Shown: one piece after another, positions 23,171-35,165 of the stretch
Position numbering within the stretch: the first letter of the stretch is position 1
Layout: the number at the start of each line of letters is the position of its first letter
Assembly (NCBI GenBank): GCA_023014335.1
Contig: JAECYW010000006.1
Coordinates: 434,001-498,000 of the forward strand
Source of the DNA: Galerina marginata
Taxonomy: Eukaryota; Basidiomycota; Agaricomycetes; Agaricales; Galerinaceae
DNA length: 64,000 nucleotides
Reading direction: 5' to 3'
Made by a program: the position numbers and the translations under genes
Notes under the pieces: model-generated
What the model was told of the DNA's origin: nothing
Databases searched by the model: none
What the model saw: the letters and a program-made list of their open reading frames with translations, nothing else

Positions 23171-24139
23171 AAGTTAGGATGAGAGAACGAGTTTGAGGGA
23201 CAGAGTACGCGTGGAGGAGGCGATGGCCGTGGTGAAGGAAGTGGCAGTCGTGGTCGTTGTGCTGGCGAAGATCGAGAACGTGGGGCTAGGGAGGATGAGG
23301 AAGAGGAGGAGGAGGAGAACCACGCGAGGCAAATGATGATGACTTGTAGGAGAAGGAGCAAGTTTGGATGAACGGGGTATGCGCGGACAAAGAGGAGGGG
23401 GAGGAAGACGATGCAGTGAACGACGCGAGGAGGGTGATGTGGGTGTTGCGACGGAGTACGCGGATAGGGTAGCGTAGGAGGGGCAGGAGGCGGAGGAGTA
23501 CGCGAGTACGATGATGAGAGGAGCGGAGCATGCGAGGAGATGCGGGGGGAGCTGTTGAAGGAACCGAGCACCCGACTGGAGAGCGACGACGCTGTTGGGA
23601 GGGTGCTGCATCGTAAACAAAAGCCTGGGGTCTTTAAGTGGGTCGGAGGATGAGGAGTGGGCGGGACGGAGCTGACGAGGCAGTCGACGCTGCGGTGAGT
23701 GGGGAGCGAAGACGTTTGCGGAGTGCGACGGCGCCGTGGTGGTGCTGCGGTGAGTGGAATAAATCCCTGGCTGCAATGAAGGACTGCTGCAGCAGCAGAG
23801 TGAGAGAGAGGAGGGGCGGCGGAGGAGTCGGGTTTTATGTAAGGCGTGGAGGGCGAGGGTGGGTGAGGTGATGAACAAGCGGTTGTTATGAACAAGGTAC
23901 ACGACGGGCGGGGGTGGAGGGGAGTAATGGGAACTGAGTACTGCGGTTTATAGGAATGAAGTACACCACGACGATGAGACGGAGGAGGAGGAGGAGGAGG
24001 AGCGGTGGAGGTGGGTTTATACCGTTTACAGGAATTAAGTACACTAGGGGCGGAGGAGGAAGAGGAAGAGCACGCGAGGAGGAGAAGTGCGCAAGGATGA
24101 CGATGATGACGACGATGATGACGTCGATAAGGAAGGGCC

Positions 24140-24186
<47 letters not shown>

Positions 24187-25730
24187 AATGGGAGGAGGGT
24201 GCAATGATGATGACGAGGAGGAGGAGGAGGATGAGGAGGCGATGCGACAATGTTTGCGTTGTGCGACGCTGTGGGGGCGCCGGTGCGCTGGTGCAGGAGC
24301 AATTATACTTTGGCTGCAACGGTGGGTGGGTGTGCTGGTGTAGGAGGAGGTGGAGGAGCGGCTCTAACTAAACGAAGCGGATCCTTGGACCACGCGACTG
24401 GGGAGAAACGATGTCGGCGGAGTACAACGCTGCTGGGCGGGAGGCACTGGGGCACGCAGAATGCATCTGTTGCTGCAACGGTGGATGGGGGAAGAGGTAG
24501 AGCATGCAAAGGGTAGAGATGTTTTGTGGGTCAGAGTACACGTGGAGAACGGGGAAGAAGAGGGGGGGGGGGGAGGGGCAGGTGGAGAAAGAGCTGCTGG
24601 TGGAACGGTCAATGTATACGACGATGAGGACGATAAGGGGTGGAAAGGTTAAAACGGTTTATGGGAATGGAATTTACGAGGAGGAGGATAAGGCATAAGG
24701 AGGGGAGCATGAGGAGCATGCGAAAGGGGAGGTTGTGAAGGAGGGGCGGCGATAATGGACGAACGATCTATAGGAACGGGGGACACGGGGAGGAGGAGGC
24801 GGAAGAAGAACCTTGGGTTTAGAAGAACGGAGTACTTGTGGAATAAAAGACACAAGGAGGAGGAAGCGAAGATGACGTGAGGTGTGGAAGGAGGAGGGGC
24901 GACGACGTTGACGTCGTACGACGGTGCTGAATGGGCCGCAGAAGCGTAGATGAAAACCCTGGTTGCGATGGCGGGGTGGCGGAGGAGGAGGAGGAGGAGC
25001 GGAGGAGTGTGTTGGCGATGACGTTGGCAGAGTACAATGCTTCTGGGCGGGGGGCGATGTAGCACGCCAAATGGATCCGTTGATGCGACGGTGGGTGGAG
25101 GCGGAGGCGGAGAGGAGCGGATTTTGTGGGAAAATTTACACGAGGAAAAGGAGGACGCAGTAGTGGTGGAAGAGGAGTAGGACGAGGAGGAGGAACGGGT
25201 TAAGAGGGGCGGAATGCACGAGGAGGAAGAGGAGGTCGAGGTCGAGGAGAGAGATAATGATAGGAGAAATGTGTGTTGTGGGACAAAGTATAGGTAGGGG
25301 GTGGCGGCGGAGGAGGAGAGGCGAGAGGACGATAACGGTGATGATGAAGGGAGCGGTAACGTGAGGGGAGCGGCACTGCTGTCGGGTGGGCGCTGGATCG
25401 TGGATGGGAGCCTGGGTTCTTCTGGAGGAGACGAGCGGGAGGAGCGGAGGAGTGGGTTGGGGAGGTGGGTCACTGGCCTCACGACTGAGCAGCAACGACG
25501 CCTGCGGGTGCGACGGCGTAGGAGCGGCGTTGATAAGACTGAAAGAGCATCTTAAGGTTTGAAAGGATCGATGGAGTAGGAGGATGGGGAGCGGGTGTGA
25601 GTGGAGGTGGAGCGGTGGCAGGCCTACGACAATACCTGGGGAATCGTTTGCGGAGGGCGCTTCTGACGATCGGGGCTGATCACCGCTCGTGTGCAAAACT
25701 CGGAGTTGAGCGCGCAAGGTGGTGGTGGTG
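23170..25730. repeat. 2.5-kb purine-rich degenerate repeat region
   Basis: The + strand is dominated by GGAGGAGGAGG, GAGGAGGCGGAGGAG and GATGATGACG. A recurrent phrase of the form GGTTTATAGGAATGAAGTACAC appears at about 23944, 24022 and 24655, with weaker copies near 24765 and 24815, so the region is an amplified unit, not random purine bias. Long Pro/Ser-rich open frames exist on the minus strand (up to 356 codons), but they overlap each other in three frames and are a by-product of the composition. Homopurine tracts like this can form triplex or G-quadruplex structures. Confidence 0.7.
24139..24186. repeat. GGAGCA microsatellite, ~8 copies
   Basis: A perfect or near-perfect run of GGAGCA embedded in the purine-rich region. 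Confidence 0.95.
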
Positions 25731-26822
25731 GTGGTGGTAAGCCCTAGGCGTGGTGTGCAAATTTGGAATTCGCCGTGAGCCTCAGTTCGTAAGGGAGCAG
25801 CATCAGCGCCGGCGCTGGCGGGTTAGGGCCTAGATGCGGGAAATAGGTCTTGAATCGCAGGTCCTGCTGCTGGAAAGAGGATGTCGTGAAGCAGCAAGCA
25901 GGAAGGAGTGGACTTGAAGCAATCAGCGCAAATTGATTGCGTTGACTTTGTTTGATACTAATGGCGTTGCTCACGTTTGATCAAACCTTACGGACCGATT
26001 ACCTCCGGTGCTTTCGTTCTGGGGATGTATTCTCCACACTGGGCATGCCTTCCTCCGACGCCTGTTTGATAGCCGTTCCTCAACGGAGTCTGGATAACGC
26101 GTCAGGATTGTGTGAGTTGAAAATAAAAAGAAGCGGACAACGTAGCAAGTTTAATAAGATTCTTCCAGCGAGTAGGCGCCGAAAATTTGACTGCTTTTCT
26201 CCTGTAGCGCGTCGTGTGTATGCAATTAATCGATACAAGTCGAAATTTGGGTCAACGGCACCCGGTTAACGTACAATACATTTTGTGGGCTCAAACGAAG
26301 CAGGAGTATGTACTGTAATCTACTGCTGCCAAGGTCCCCTAATGTCCTGGTTCGAAAGTCAGTCTCGGAAAGAAAATTAGAATATAAAATTGAGGCGTAC
26401 CTTGTATGCCAGTTCTAATTCGGCCTCCCTTGTGGAGTATCCACTCCGACTGTGCGCGGAACAACGGAATCGGCCCTATTCTATGATTTACGGTTCTGCG
26501 CCATTAAGATTGTCGAAGGAGAAAATCTTTTCCTACAAATTCAGCCCACTGTGTTCTCCATACAGCCAAAAAAAGATTATTTCGTAGGCGAAACAGGCTA
26601 ACAAGAGGAGGAAGTACACCTATAGAACATATCATACATTAAACGACGAAATCCATCCCATAAATTCAGCAAGTCTCCAATGACTTTCTACCAAGATATA
26701 ACTTCAAGTACGATATAACTTCAAGTACGACTACATCCGTAATCCCTTCCGCTCCTTAGGTGAAAATAGAAACTTCAAACTCTTAAGAACTCAAAGAATC
26801 AAATAAAAAGGTATTAACATAC
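25731..26822. other. Probable 3' end of the next gene; otherwise nothing clear
   Basis: On the minus strand an open stretch at about 26620-26510 follows a TATAG acceptor and would continue the gene at 26823-27307 in phase for 36 residues (including FLAVWRTQWAEFVGKDFLL) before a stop. This is plausible but unproven. Other open frames here are not supported. Confidence 0.35.
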
Positions 26823-27307
26823 CGGGCGTATTCCTTAGGGCATCGTCTGTTCCGTCCATACGCCTCAACCTTCCGCTGACATGAGCCAATCCCTTTTGTA
26901 CCCAGGGGGATTTCTTCCTGTCCAACTTCCTATCCTGGAATTCTGGCGTGTCGTCCGGGTTCAAAGGGTGGTATATGTGCATGCCCCCAAGGTAGTACCC
27001 ATCGGGTCGATGAAGTCGGGCCGTCCAGTGGTGGTGGCCTTTTCTCGCTGTATCCGACGAATGGAAATCGGAGCTGCATACGGGTGAGAGAGACTCAAAA
27101 AGCTAACGGAAATGCTCACCAAGCGACCACGGTTGAATACTGTACGGCGTTCCAGCCATAAGTGTCGACCAAATCGTCCCATAAAAACGCCATAGCGCGC
27201 TCAACGATGAGCTCCATTTGACCCCGACCGTGTTGATCTGGATAGCAGGTATCCAGCCATGCGAGCGTGTAATCCATTTCAGGGAGGGAAGAGTCGGATT
27301 GCATCAT
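26823..27307 (-). CDS. Unrecognised small protein, at least two exons
   Basis: Exon 27307-27120 starts with two adjacent ATGs and is joined through a 46-bp intron (GTGAGC...ATGCAG) to exon 27073-26823. The frame stays open across the join and the second exon ends in a good donor (GTATGT), so at least one 3' exon follows, perhaps near 26620-26510. The product is acidic at first (LPEMDYTLAWLDTCYPD), then has a His/Tyr-rich segment (ARKGHHHWTARLHRPDGYYL) and a basic part. No known domain was recognised. The frame is also open upstream of the first ATG to about 27380, so the true start may be earlier. Confidence 0.55.
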
Positions 27308-28980
27308 GGGAGGAGTTGGATTGGAAAGGCGTAGTCGTTGTTGGTGGATGAGTTGTGAGTGACGGATTAGGCGAGAACGTTATTGACTTCAATGGTTCAA
27401 TAAGTCTCTCAATACTATTAAAGATATACCAAAATTGATTACTTGAAAACCATATCACCCTGTTATTCACCTAAATCAACTAGTCATTCTAAAATTACAG
27501 GCGCCAAAAAACTAACGCCGGTGTATCTAAAAATAGCTTGAACAAATCAACCCTTAACACGTGGTATTATTTCTTATTCAACGCGTTGCTCTAAATAATG
27601 ATGCTCACTGTAACATATTGACGATATACGGTCGACGAAACGTGGCCTGCCCGGTGCGGGACCAGAAGGTAGCTAACGCTTACATTGAAAGAGATCTTAC
27701 GGCTTACCTAGAAATAAAGCAACGATGACTAACTTATAGGCGTAATCGGTTTCGGTTCACGGTCTACAGCCATATCGGTGAGATGTGGATCCATGTAGGC
27801 GTAGGTACGTGTGTACAAAGAGGGAGAAATACCAGCAGATGGTGAGTAGAATCTATCTCAGGCAGTTGTGGTTATGAACCAGCAGGGGAAGCCTTAATGT
27901 TCGCAGGAACAACTCCCTGGAGATGGTTCACATACACTGGAAGCGTTCACTGGTACTACTAATTACAGATATTGCCGCTAGCATGAGTGTGGTGCGATTT
28001 TAACAAACGGGTGTGACTACTATAGCAAAGTGCTGTACACGATATGTTTTGTTTTAGATTATGTCTTTGCCCCATTACCGTTGTTTATCTATTCAATCAC
28101 TCAGACTGAATTCATGTGCCAGACGTGGATAAAAAGCTGGGGCAGTCATCAATATCCCCCTCAAGTATGGTACATACTACACGGTAAAAAATACTCCCAA
28201 ATATTGAATATTAGCATCACGAACCGATGCACAAGACAAGCACCCGAAGCCGCCAAGACCCTTTCGGGAGCACCAACTCCATTACATTATCATAATATCG
28301 AAGGGGCGCCCGTAAGGTACCTGCTATTGCTCATTTTTTGCCAGACGTTGTAGGTCCATATCATTAAAGATGGTTTACGATGGCTGCCAGGCATGAGGCC
28401 TTGAAGACTCACCGCCGTGGAGGAGAGGAATGTCGGATGTCGCCGAGTTCGGACGGCTTTCAGTGCCGATCAATGCTCTCTGATGGTTACCCATGTCCGC
28501 CCATATCCTACGATGTCCACCAATGGTCGGTGATGTCCGTTGGTAGCCACCGGTGTCCGCCAATATTCTTCTAAGTGGCGGGCATATAACTCCCGCCGCC
28601 TGCCTCTCGCGCCGTCAGCTGCTTCAGCTGCGTCAGGCACGTCCACAGCTCCTGGGAGGGCGGCGCACGCCCCGGATATCTACGACGATGACCGCTACTA
28701 CCGGTTCTCGATGGCCAGCAAGATGTCAGGGTTTTCTCTTGGTGGTGCGGGGGGGGCGGGTTTGGTGGCGACAGCGGCGCCAACACCCCGCCTCTGCCCG
28801 AGTCAAGGCCGAGTTTAGACTCCGTTGTTGTGGTTCTCCAATCAATACTCTGGGTATTTTCACGGCCAGAAGTAAGAAAAAGAATTGAGAAAAGGAGCAA
28901 AGATGACTCGGATACTTTGTGGGATTTTTCTCAGATAAAATACATAAGCCTAAAACTTCACTTCAGCTGACTCCAAAGCA
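27308..28980. other. Intergenic with possible isolated exons
   Basis: A minus-strand stretch at about 27840-27742 reads SPSAGISPSLYTRTYAYMDP then HLTDMAVDREPKPITPI with a start codon inside; it may be a 5' exon of the gene at 26823-27307. A + strand stretch at about 28600-28815 reads HAPDIYDDDRYYRFSMASKM then a Gly-rich tail and looks like a decayed exon. Neither can be completed. Confidence 0.25.
28440..28570. repeat. Degenerate GTCCnCCAAT-type repeat
   Basis: Repeated phrases such as GATGTCCGCCCATATCC, GATGTCCACCAATGG and GGTGTCCGCCAATATTC. The vocabulary matches the arrays at 38580-38780 and 40950-41510. Confidence 0.55.
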
Positions 28981-28992
28981 TCAAAAAATGCC

Positions 28993-29013
28993 GTGCGCGC
29001 ATTCTGCGCGCAC
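28993..29013. repeat. Perfect 9-bp stem hairpin
   Basis: GTGCGCGCA-TTC-TGCGCGCAC is a perfect inverted repeat in an AT-rich context. Function unknown. Confidence 0.8.
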
Positions 29014-29479
29014 ATAGGTCGTTTCTGAGTGACTTTCGGGTCCTGATTCCAAATACTGACCTCAATAACTAATATAGAGCCACAAAATTTTACCTGATTG
29101 TTCTTGTTACTACTTTAAATCGTTGGAAATTTTTTCAGCCATTTCTGTAATTTATTTGAGACGCTATCGAGTGCACAGAAGCCAATCCAGCAGGAGCAAG
29201 AGTCTCAGACGCGCGGGAAGGTTGTCACGTGAGTTTACCTGCCATGGCAGATATTACTATTATTAGATAACTTTTGAGTGTGCAAAAGTGAGATGTGCTC
29301 CATCAGCAACAATTAAAAAAATCTGAAGAGACAGAAGTGTTCAGTAGTGTACTAATTAACCAATGGTAGAGTTTCATAATTTTAAGTCAGTATTTGAGGC
29401 CGGAATTGACAACGCTTTCTTGATTTCCGTCATCAAGTTATCTGCCCGGCAAGCTATTGGAGAACCGCCCAGTTCAACC

Positions 29480-29765
29480 TCAGCACATGACCCGCCAACC
29501 CGTGTCACGGGTACGGGTTTCTGCAGGATACAAAATCGCCTACCCGCACCCGTACCCCGACAAAACCTGCACCCCAACCAGCCCGGGCGGAAAAGGCCAA
29601 AAGCTTTGACCACACCCACAACCGCAACCAAGGCCGCGACAAACCACACCCTTACTAGGCCAAACCACAGTTGAGTGTGGTCAAACCAAGACCCTGACAA
29701 GGAGAAACCACACCATAGGAGAATCAAACCACACCTGGCTGGTGGTAAACCACACTATTAGACTG
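29480..29765. repeat. AAACCACAC-rich element, MITE-like
   Basis: AAACCACA or AAACCACAC occurs at least six times between 29640 and 29760, with a small hairpin CCACAGTTGAGTGTGG. The left part has GGGTACGGGTT and ACCCGTACCCC phrases in opposite orientations. This is typical of the subterminal regions of non-autonomous DNA transposons. I could not define both ends. Confidence 0.45.
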
Positions 29766-30600
29766 GCTGACAAGCAAACCTCGTTGCGTGTGTTGTTTCT
29801 CAAAAAATTAGGGTACAGTACAAGAGAAACTACGTACATAAAATTGTGAATCCTGCTGTTGAGCCTACGTATTTTGTCAAGTTTGGTGACGGAGACCTGA
29901 AAAGTAGGATGTTCGAATATTTGACGAAATATACTGTCATACCTGTGCCCCCGTCGAGCCGACTTTCTGCTGAACAGCCTGCTTGACCTCTGCCACATCG
30001 ACCAGCCCACTCCAGAGTTGCCTACTATTAGGATCAACCATTTTGTTGTATTGAGGCTACACCGCACATTCCCATCGCCCGCCCACGGTGTCTGTCACCA
30101 TCAACGATACTCGGCTTGCTTTTGACGCCACTCTTGTTTTCACGGCAGAGCACTGTGGACATTGCAGGAATCAGGCTTTAATATTCAATTTTCTAACCTT
30201 TGATCGTAAATCCTATGTAAGTACATCTATCTTACCCTCCTTCCTTCCTTTCCTACTCCCCGTAACCTTGACTGACGCCTAAATCGTAGCTGTAGGAGGC
30301 CCAAGTTCTCCTGCGATCTGGATGACCTATCATGGTACCGGTTTCAAATGCTGTAGCAAGGACTTGGCCAACAAGTACGTATTTTCCGCGCTTCTGACTG
30401 ACTTCAGTGATTCCCTTTATGCCTAGACTTAGCCGGTTATGAAACCCGAAGGCTTCGATGCGTGTTTGGCTCATTCCATCGCCGCATTTCCGTGGGTTTC
30501 TATTTCTTTTTTTTTTTTTCTTCCTCTGCATCGTCAACTCGTCGTCATCTTACCTACAGATAACTCCACGCCCTTTCCATAGGAACGTCTGCCTGTTTTT
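29766..30600. other. No complete gene; open frames on both strands
   Basis: A + strand segment at about 30088-30210 and another at 30294-30372 (AIWMTYHGTGFKCCSKDLANK) look codon-like but do not join in phase. A minus-strand frame at 30480-30253 is also open. These may be decayed exons of the gene remnant at 30640-31059. Confidence 0.25.
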
Positions 30601-30639
30601 CCTTTGTTTTGCTTAACTTGGCCCGTTTTCTCTACAAAG

Positions 30640-31059
30640 ACCTTACTGAGAGTCGAAAACGCTCTACACGGCGCAGAACACGGCTTTCTGGCTGTCAATC
30701 AAGCACAGAGCGAAATGATGTTGATTACCTGTACAGGAAGGTTGGTCCTGTCAGTCTGGGTAATTCATGACTTCCTACCTGACGTAGTACGGTCATGTCT
30801 TCATCAGTGGCAAAGATAATTTCCTACATGAGACGGAGAATTTGGCAAAGACCTTGGCCGTTCTTATTTAGCCAATTCCTCGTCCATTCGCAGGAAAATC
30901 AATAGCGCTATTCTAGAAAAAGTCTTTCCCCATCTTCATAGGACTCAAATCTTCCATTGCCGAGGTATGGTAAAGGACCAGAACGGCGATGCCATTGGTG
31001 TTGCAGCATTTACGAGCAAGCGGAAATCAGCAGAGAGCACTACCGAATTTTATCATTAG
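30640..31059 (+). pseudogene. Decayed multi-exon gene remnant, unrecognised
   Basis: Three coding-like pieces occur in order: 30640-30761 after an ACAAAG acceptor (includes STERNDVDYLYRKVGPVSL), about 30809-30870 after a CATCAG acceptor (GKDNFLHETENLAKTLAVLI), and 30894-31059 after a CGCAG acceptor (KINSAILEKVFPHLHRTQIF, then KDQNGDAIGVAAFTSKRKSA, then a stop). The first junction can be joined in phase; the next cannot without a non-standard site, so I treat it as a pseudogene. No family recognised. Confidence 0.35.
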
Positions 31060-32224
31060 GTCTTGACCAGCCAACTCCCGGTGAATATCGCCGTTAACCT
31101 TGACACACGTTATGTAAAGGTCGTGAAAAGCTTCATCCGTTGACATTGCCATCACGACTTGTTTTGGGAGCGAACGTCCAGGTCAATTTTGTTACGACAG
31201 CCCCTTCGCCACTGGACGTGTTAAATAGTTAAAAAATTTACCGTATATAACATCCAAATACTAGCTATCTTTAAGGTCTTGCTCAAGTCAAGAATGTCGC
31301 TAGATAATTGATTAACCTATGAGTTCGTTGAATAAGCGCCTGCTTAACTTAGCGCTGGAGGGGTGTCATTGGCTAGCCACATGCATCCAATGGAATAAAA
31401 TGTAATCGAATGTTGGATACTGAAGAGTTTTGTAACAAACAGCTTGGCCGCAAATCGCTAGCGTGGTAACTGCTTTTGCCGCTACAGTTAGCACTCGACA
31501 GTTTTCTTGATGGCGCGATGCATGCCTCGGAGTTCTCCGGAAGTGCACCCGTTCTGCCGCCCAGGGAAAGCAACTGGCATAAAATGAAGACGCCACCGTC
31601 AAACCTGAATGTTGTATGCCCGCCGTGCGTCGGGAGCGCACGGTACCCTTTTTTAGCAAAGTGGCGATATTATGTGTGCTTGTGAGTAGGAATACGCTGG
31701 TCGGAATACACCGGTTGGCCTTTGAGTTGGCATTTTATTGTGGCTTGCCTTAATTCTTAGGTTTTTGGCTGCTATTTTAAAGCCAAACCGCCGCCAGTTC
31801 TCGAAATCTTGTCAGAGTTATTTTCCCTAGTACCCAGTCCAGGACTCCAGCAGAAAGGCAAAAACAACTCAATGATATTATCATAACAGAGTGATGTTGA
31901 AGGTAAGCCGTGCCACTCATGGGAAGTCCCAACTGGCGCTTGATTAAATATTCACTACAAAGGCAGGGTCTCCCGAGAATTCAGCGCCTTTATTGCTTTG
32001 ACAAGCCTCACGAAATCCCCCGTCCCGAATTCAACTTACGTGCTGGGCGATCGATCGAGCTGTAACGGGGAACCGCGATTCTATTGCGAATTCCCACTGA
32101 TCAGCTTTCCGTTACTCCAACCCTGCAATTATGCCGGCATTCATCGTATATATACTGCCTGGCCAACGTTGGTAATTTCAATACCCACCTTTCTACGTTT
32201 ACTTCAGATAATTGACGACCAGCG
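31060..32224. other. No gene recognised; 5' flank of the seven-helix gene
   Basis: Scattered short frames only. The last part, up to 32224, lies upstream of the rhodopsin-like gene and includes ATATATACTGCC at about 32149, a possible TATA element 70 bp before the start codon. Confidence 0.35.
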
Positions 32225-33539
32225 ATGGGAGTAGTGGTCGTTCCGCTTCAGTCCTACCTGGGCTGGAAAGGTATTTACAACCTTTTTCATTCTACAATTG
32301 AACTCAACTAACTGGACCACTAGTTGCAATTTCGTTTTTGCATACTTTTGCTATCGGTTCGACCCTCTATCGCCTTATTCATCGATTTCGCATCCGCCGG
32401 CTTTGGTGGGATGACTACCTCGTCCTGGTTCCAGTGCTATTGAATGTAGCAATTTGCATTATGACGTGGATTCGGTTTAGTCGTCGAGGTGAGTACAGAT
32501 ACTCATTAAGTTCAAATGTATACTCACGAAGGGGTCGCAGTTCTTGACCCAAGTACCGCCCCGAGGTGGTACCAGATTTTGAACTCGTACTGGCTCTCCC
32601 TTTTGCCGTATCTCATTTCGGTCTGGTAAGTAAAGTTTTCGAGGCTTCTGAAGACGTACTGGGGTTGATCGGTATGCTTACTATCTATTAATCCAGGGCT
32701 TCCCGAGTAGCTCTCGGTTTATCCTTAGCGCGAATATTCCCAGAGAAGCACCGCGCTCGCATGTGGTCTTTCCTTCTGGTTGCCTTTCTGGTGGTTTCCT
32801 TCGTCGCGTGCATCCTTGTCTCGGCGCTGTCCTGTAGGGACACGCCCTGGTTCCTTGTTTTCAATAAAGCGACGTACTGCATTTCCATTGAAGGGAGATA
32901 TCTTCTTGCCATTGCTTTTGGTATTTCAGGTGCGTACAAATCCCGCAAATTAAGCACACGTAGCTAACTTTGTAGTCTTCTTTTTGTTCTAGACACGATA
33001 ATCTGCGACGTCGCCCTTCTTTTATTACCACTGATCTTTCTATGGAAAGTCAAGCTCCCGCCAATTGAGCGCCGTCTAATTTTAGGCGTCTTTTGCGGAA
33101 GCGCATTGTCATTAGCAGTGGCGATTGCTTTCGCAATTCTGTTCCTAAACAGCGAGATTTCCGCAGGTGCGGACTACGTAATGGTTATTGGAGGCCTCTG
33201 TAATATCGAGGTATGATCGTCGAATTTTTGTATTGATCTCATTAACTTTACAAACCCATTTGTTTTAAGGAGGCTGTTTGTCTTTTTGCAGCTAACCTAA
33301 CCGTTGTGTCAACTGCTCTTTATCGAGCGGTACGCCGTCATCGCCTCCGTAACCAAGATTTCCTTAAGCCCGAAAATCCTGAGGAGATGCAACCCGCCTC
33401 AGAGCAGCTGCATCCTGGCATATCTGAGCATTCACGTTCTCTTGGCCAACTTACGCTCACTGGAATTTCAACATTCTCGTCACCGTCCCAATCCCATAGG
33501 GAGACCGCGAACAGTCTCACTTTCCTTACTAATATTTAA
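32225..33539 (+). CDS. Fungal rhodopsin-domain-like seven-helix integral membrane protein
   Basis: Six exons join perfectly in phase: 32225-32270, 32324-32488, 32541-32625, 32697-32929, 32993-33210 and 33270-33539, giving 338 residues. An in-frame stop (TGA 32213) precedes ATG 32225, which fixes the start. Seven hydrophobic segments are visible, beginning with SFLHTFAIGSTLYRLIH, then WWDDYLVLVPVLLNVAICI, a segment ending in ALGLSLARIF, SFLLVAFLVVSFVACILVSA, DVALLLLPLIFLWKV, SALSLAVAIAFAILFL and a last helix ending VVSTAL. The RLWWDDYLVL motif after helix 1 is typical of the fungal rhodopsin-domain/integral membrane family of ascomycetes and agarics. The C-terminal 60 residues are cytosolic-looking, Ser/Gln-rich. 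The ligand or role is unknown for the family. No disruption is seen, so it is likely functional. It faces a minus-strand gene 830 bp downstream. Confidence 0.85.
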
Positions 33540-34366
33540 ACACGGTCGTACTAAAATAATTAATAGCTAGCTCGAAGATACGTGCTCTACAAATTTCGCA
33601 TTACTAGGTAGAAAGTTAAATTTTGGCGCTAACTATCTGACAATTTAAATTGCCTACTCGGAATTTTGAACCTCGCTTTGTATTGCAAACTGGTAGACAG
33701 GAAAAATCCTTGCCCAATGGTCCAAAGCAGGTACAAAATCAATTTGGCGCCTGTTTTATCAGAACTCGGCAGCTCATTTATTCACAGAAAAAGGACTACA
33801 CTTTACAAGTGCAATACTCCAGGTAGCTGGGTAGAATTGCCACTGTTGGTTAAATTTTAGCCTTTACGCCGCCATGGGAAATATCTCGTAGCTCACATTC
33901 TAATCCAGGACGCCTGGCAAGTTCAAGATCGTAGAATCGTCACGAGAGAGTGGTAAATCGCATGGACGCATACACGCGAAAGAGGAAGCTGAAAACACTC
34001 GTTTACGTATATTTAAGGTCAAAGCCATGGCCTTAGACGTACCATTGCGTTAATCTGTGAAGCCAATGTTCCTATGTCTTGTGCTGAGAGTATTGAATTA
34101 AACCCCAGTTTCGTGGATCGAAGTTGCATTGAAGTTCGACGGGCGGAATTTAGGGCACTGTCTGGGTCTATGTACGTCGGGATAATGACCAGTAGTGCAG
34201 TCGAAGACGATGTAGAATCTGTTTCCGGTAGGTGTGAGCAATTGAAGGAAGCTGCGAGGTGAGTTCACTCATCTAAAGTTGCCGAAGCAGAGTTTGGTCC
34301 ATAGTTCCTAGTCAATCTCGGCGGTAAATTCAATCAGAGTTATCGTCCAGAAACTTTTCATTCAAT
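33540..34366. other. Convergent intergenic region, nothing recognised
   Basis: This is the 3' flank of both neighbours, AT-rich, without supported exons. The pieces TTTTGGCGCTAAC and TTTGGCGCC recur but form no clear array. Confidence 0.4.
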
Positions 34367-35165
34367 TTAACCTGCTATACACACATGAGACTGTAATCGA
34401 ACACAGAATAGCGATAAAAAAGACAAGAAGAAGATTACCAATCCGTATCTATACAACAAACGAACAAAAAAAAACCATACCGTCCATCTCGTACTATCTC
34501 TATGATCCACCTTCCTCGTCTTCATCTCCCACATCCCCTTCGCGTCCCTCGCAAGACCCTCAAACACAACCCTCTTCCCAAAATAATCAACCTGCAAAAT
34601 GCCCCTAGGAATCAACCGCGCCTTATCCTCCCTCACCCTCTCCTGAAACGCCAATGTGATAGCCGTCCGCTCCGGCTCGCCTTCTGTACTCTCAGGATGT
34701 AATTGTATACTAAGTGTTCGTTTTTCTCGCTTGCTCACTACTCGGTCAACGTCTTCTTGCGTCTTCCATTCCATGCAAGTTATGCGTAAACTCTTACGGC
34801 TCATGCGCTCTCGTGTCCTGAGGGTATAGAAGCATGTGTAGGCGAAGCACAATGCCCACATTCAAATCCATTGAGAACCGGGCGCATTTAAATTCCGATT
34901 CGCAATTGCCATCCAACAATTTAATTTTGCCACCATGATCGGTATCAGTGAGGTTGTCACTTCGCCACTGACTCCTTACTCACCAAAAGGCGCCCTGAAT
35001 TGTAGCCTTTTTATAGTGTTCACCGAGAATCTCCTCCATCCATCTATCCATCAGCGCGCATGGAATGATAGGATATCGTTGATGTTCAATTTCCCTCCGA
35101 GAGATGCGAACGGTGCGCCAGCCCTCGCAGTAACGATAGAACTGCAAGCCCGAATGATCGGCCAT
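34367..35165 (-). CDS. Unrecognised two-exon protein with C-terminal membrane segment
   Basis: Exon 35165-34984 (ATG 35165) ends in the donor GTGAGTAAG and joins in phase across a 166-bp intron to exon 34817-34367 at the acceptor CCCTCAG, giving 210 residues. The N-terminal part (HSGLQFYRYCEGWRTVRISR, RWMEEILGEHYKKATIQGAF) and the middle (RLIPRGILQVDYFGKRVVFE) are well balanced in composition and look like a folded domain. The C-terminus has one strong hydrophobic helix (LLYRYGLVIFFLSFLSLFCV), so it is probably a tail-anchored membrane protein. The frame is open for some 20 codons upstream of the ATG, so a further 5' exon is possible. No family recognised. Confidence 0.6.

Noticed and set aside
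23134..24204. Long minus-strand open frame (356 codons), Pro/Ser-rich, plus similar long frames to 25717
   Set aside because: The opposite strand is homopurine-rich, so stop codons are rare in all pyrimidine-strand frames. Three frames are open over the same DNA, and there is no domain, start context or splice support.
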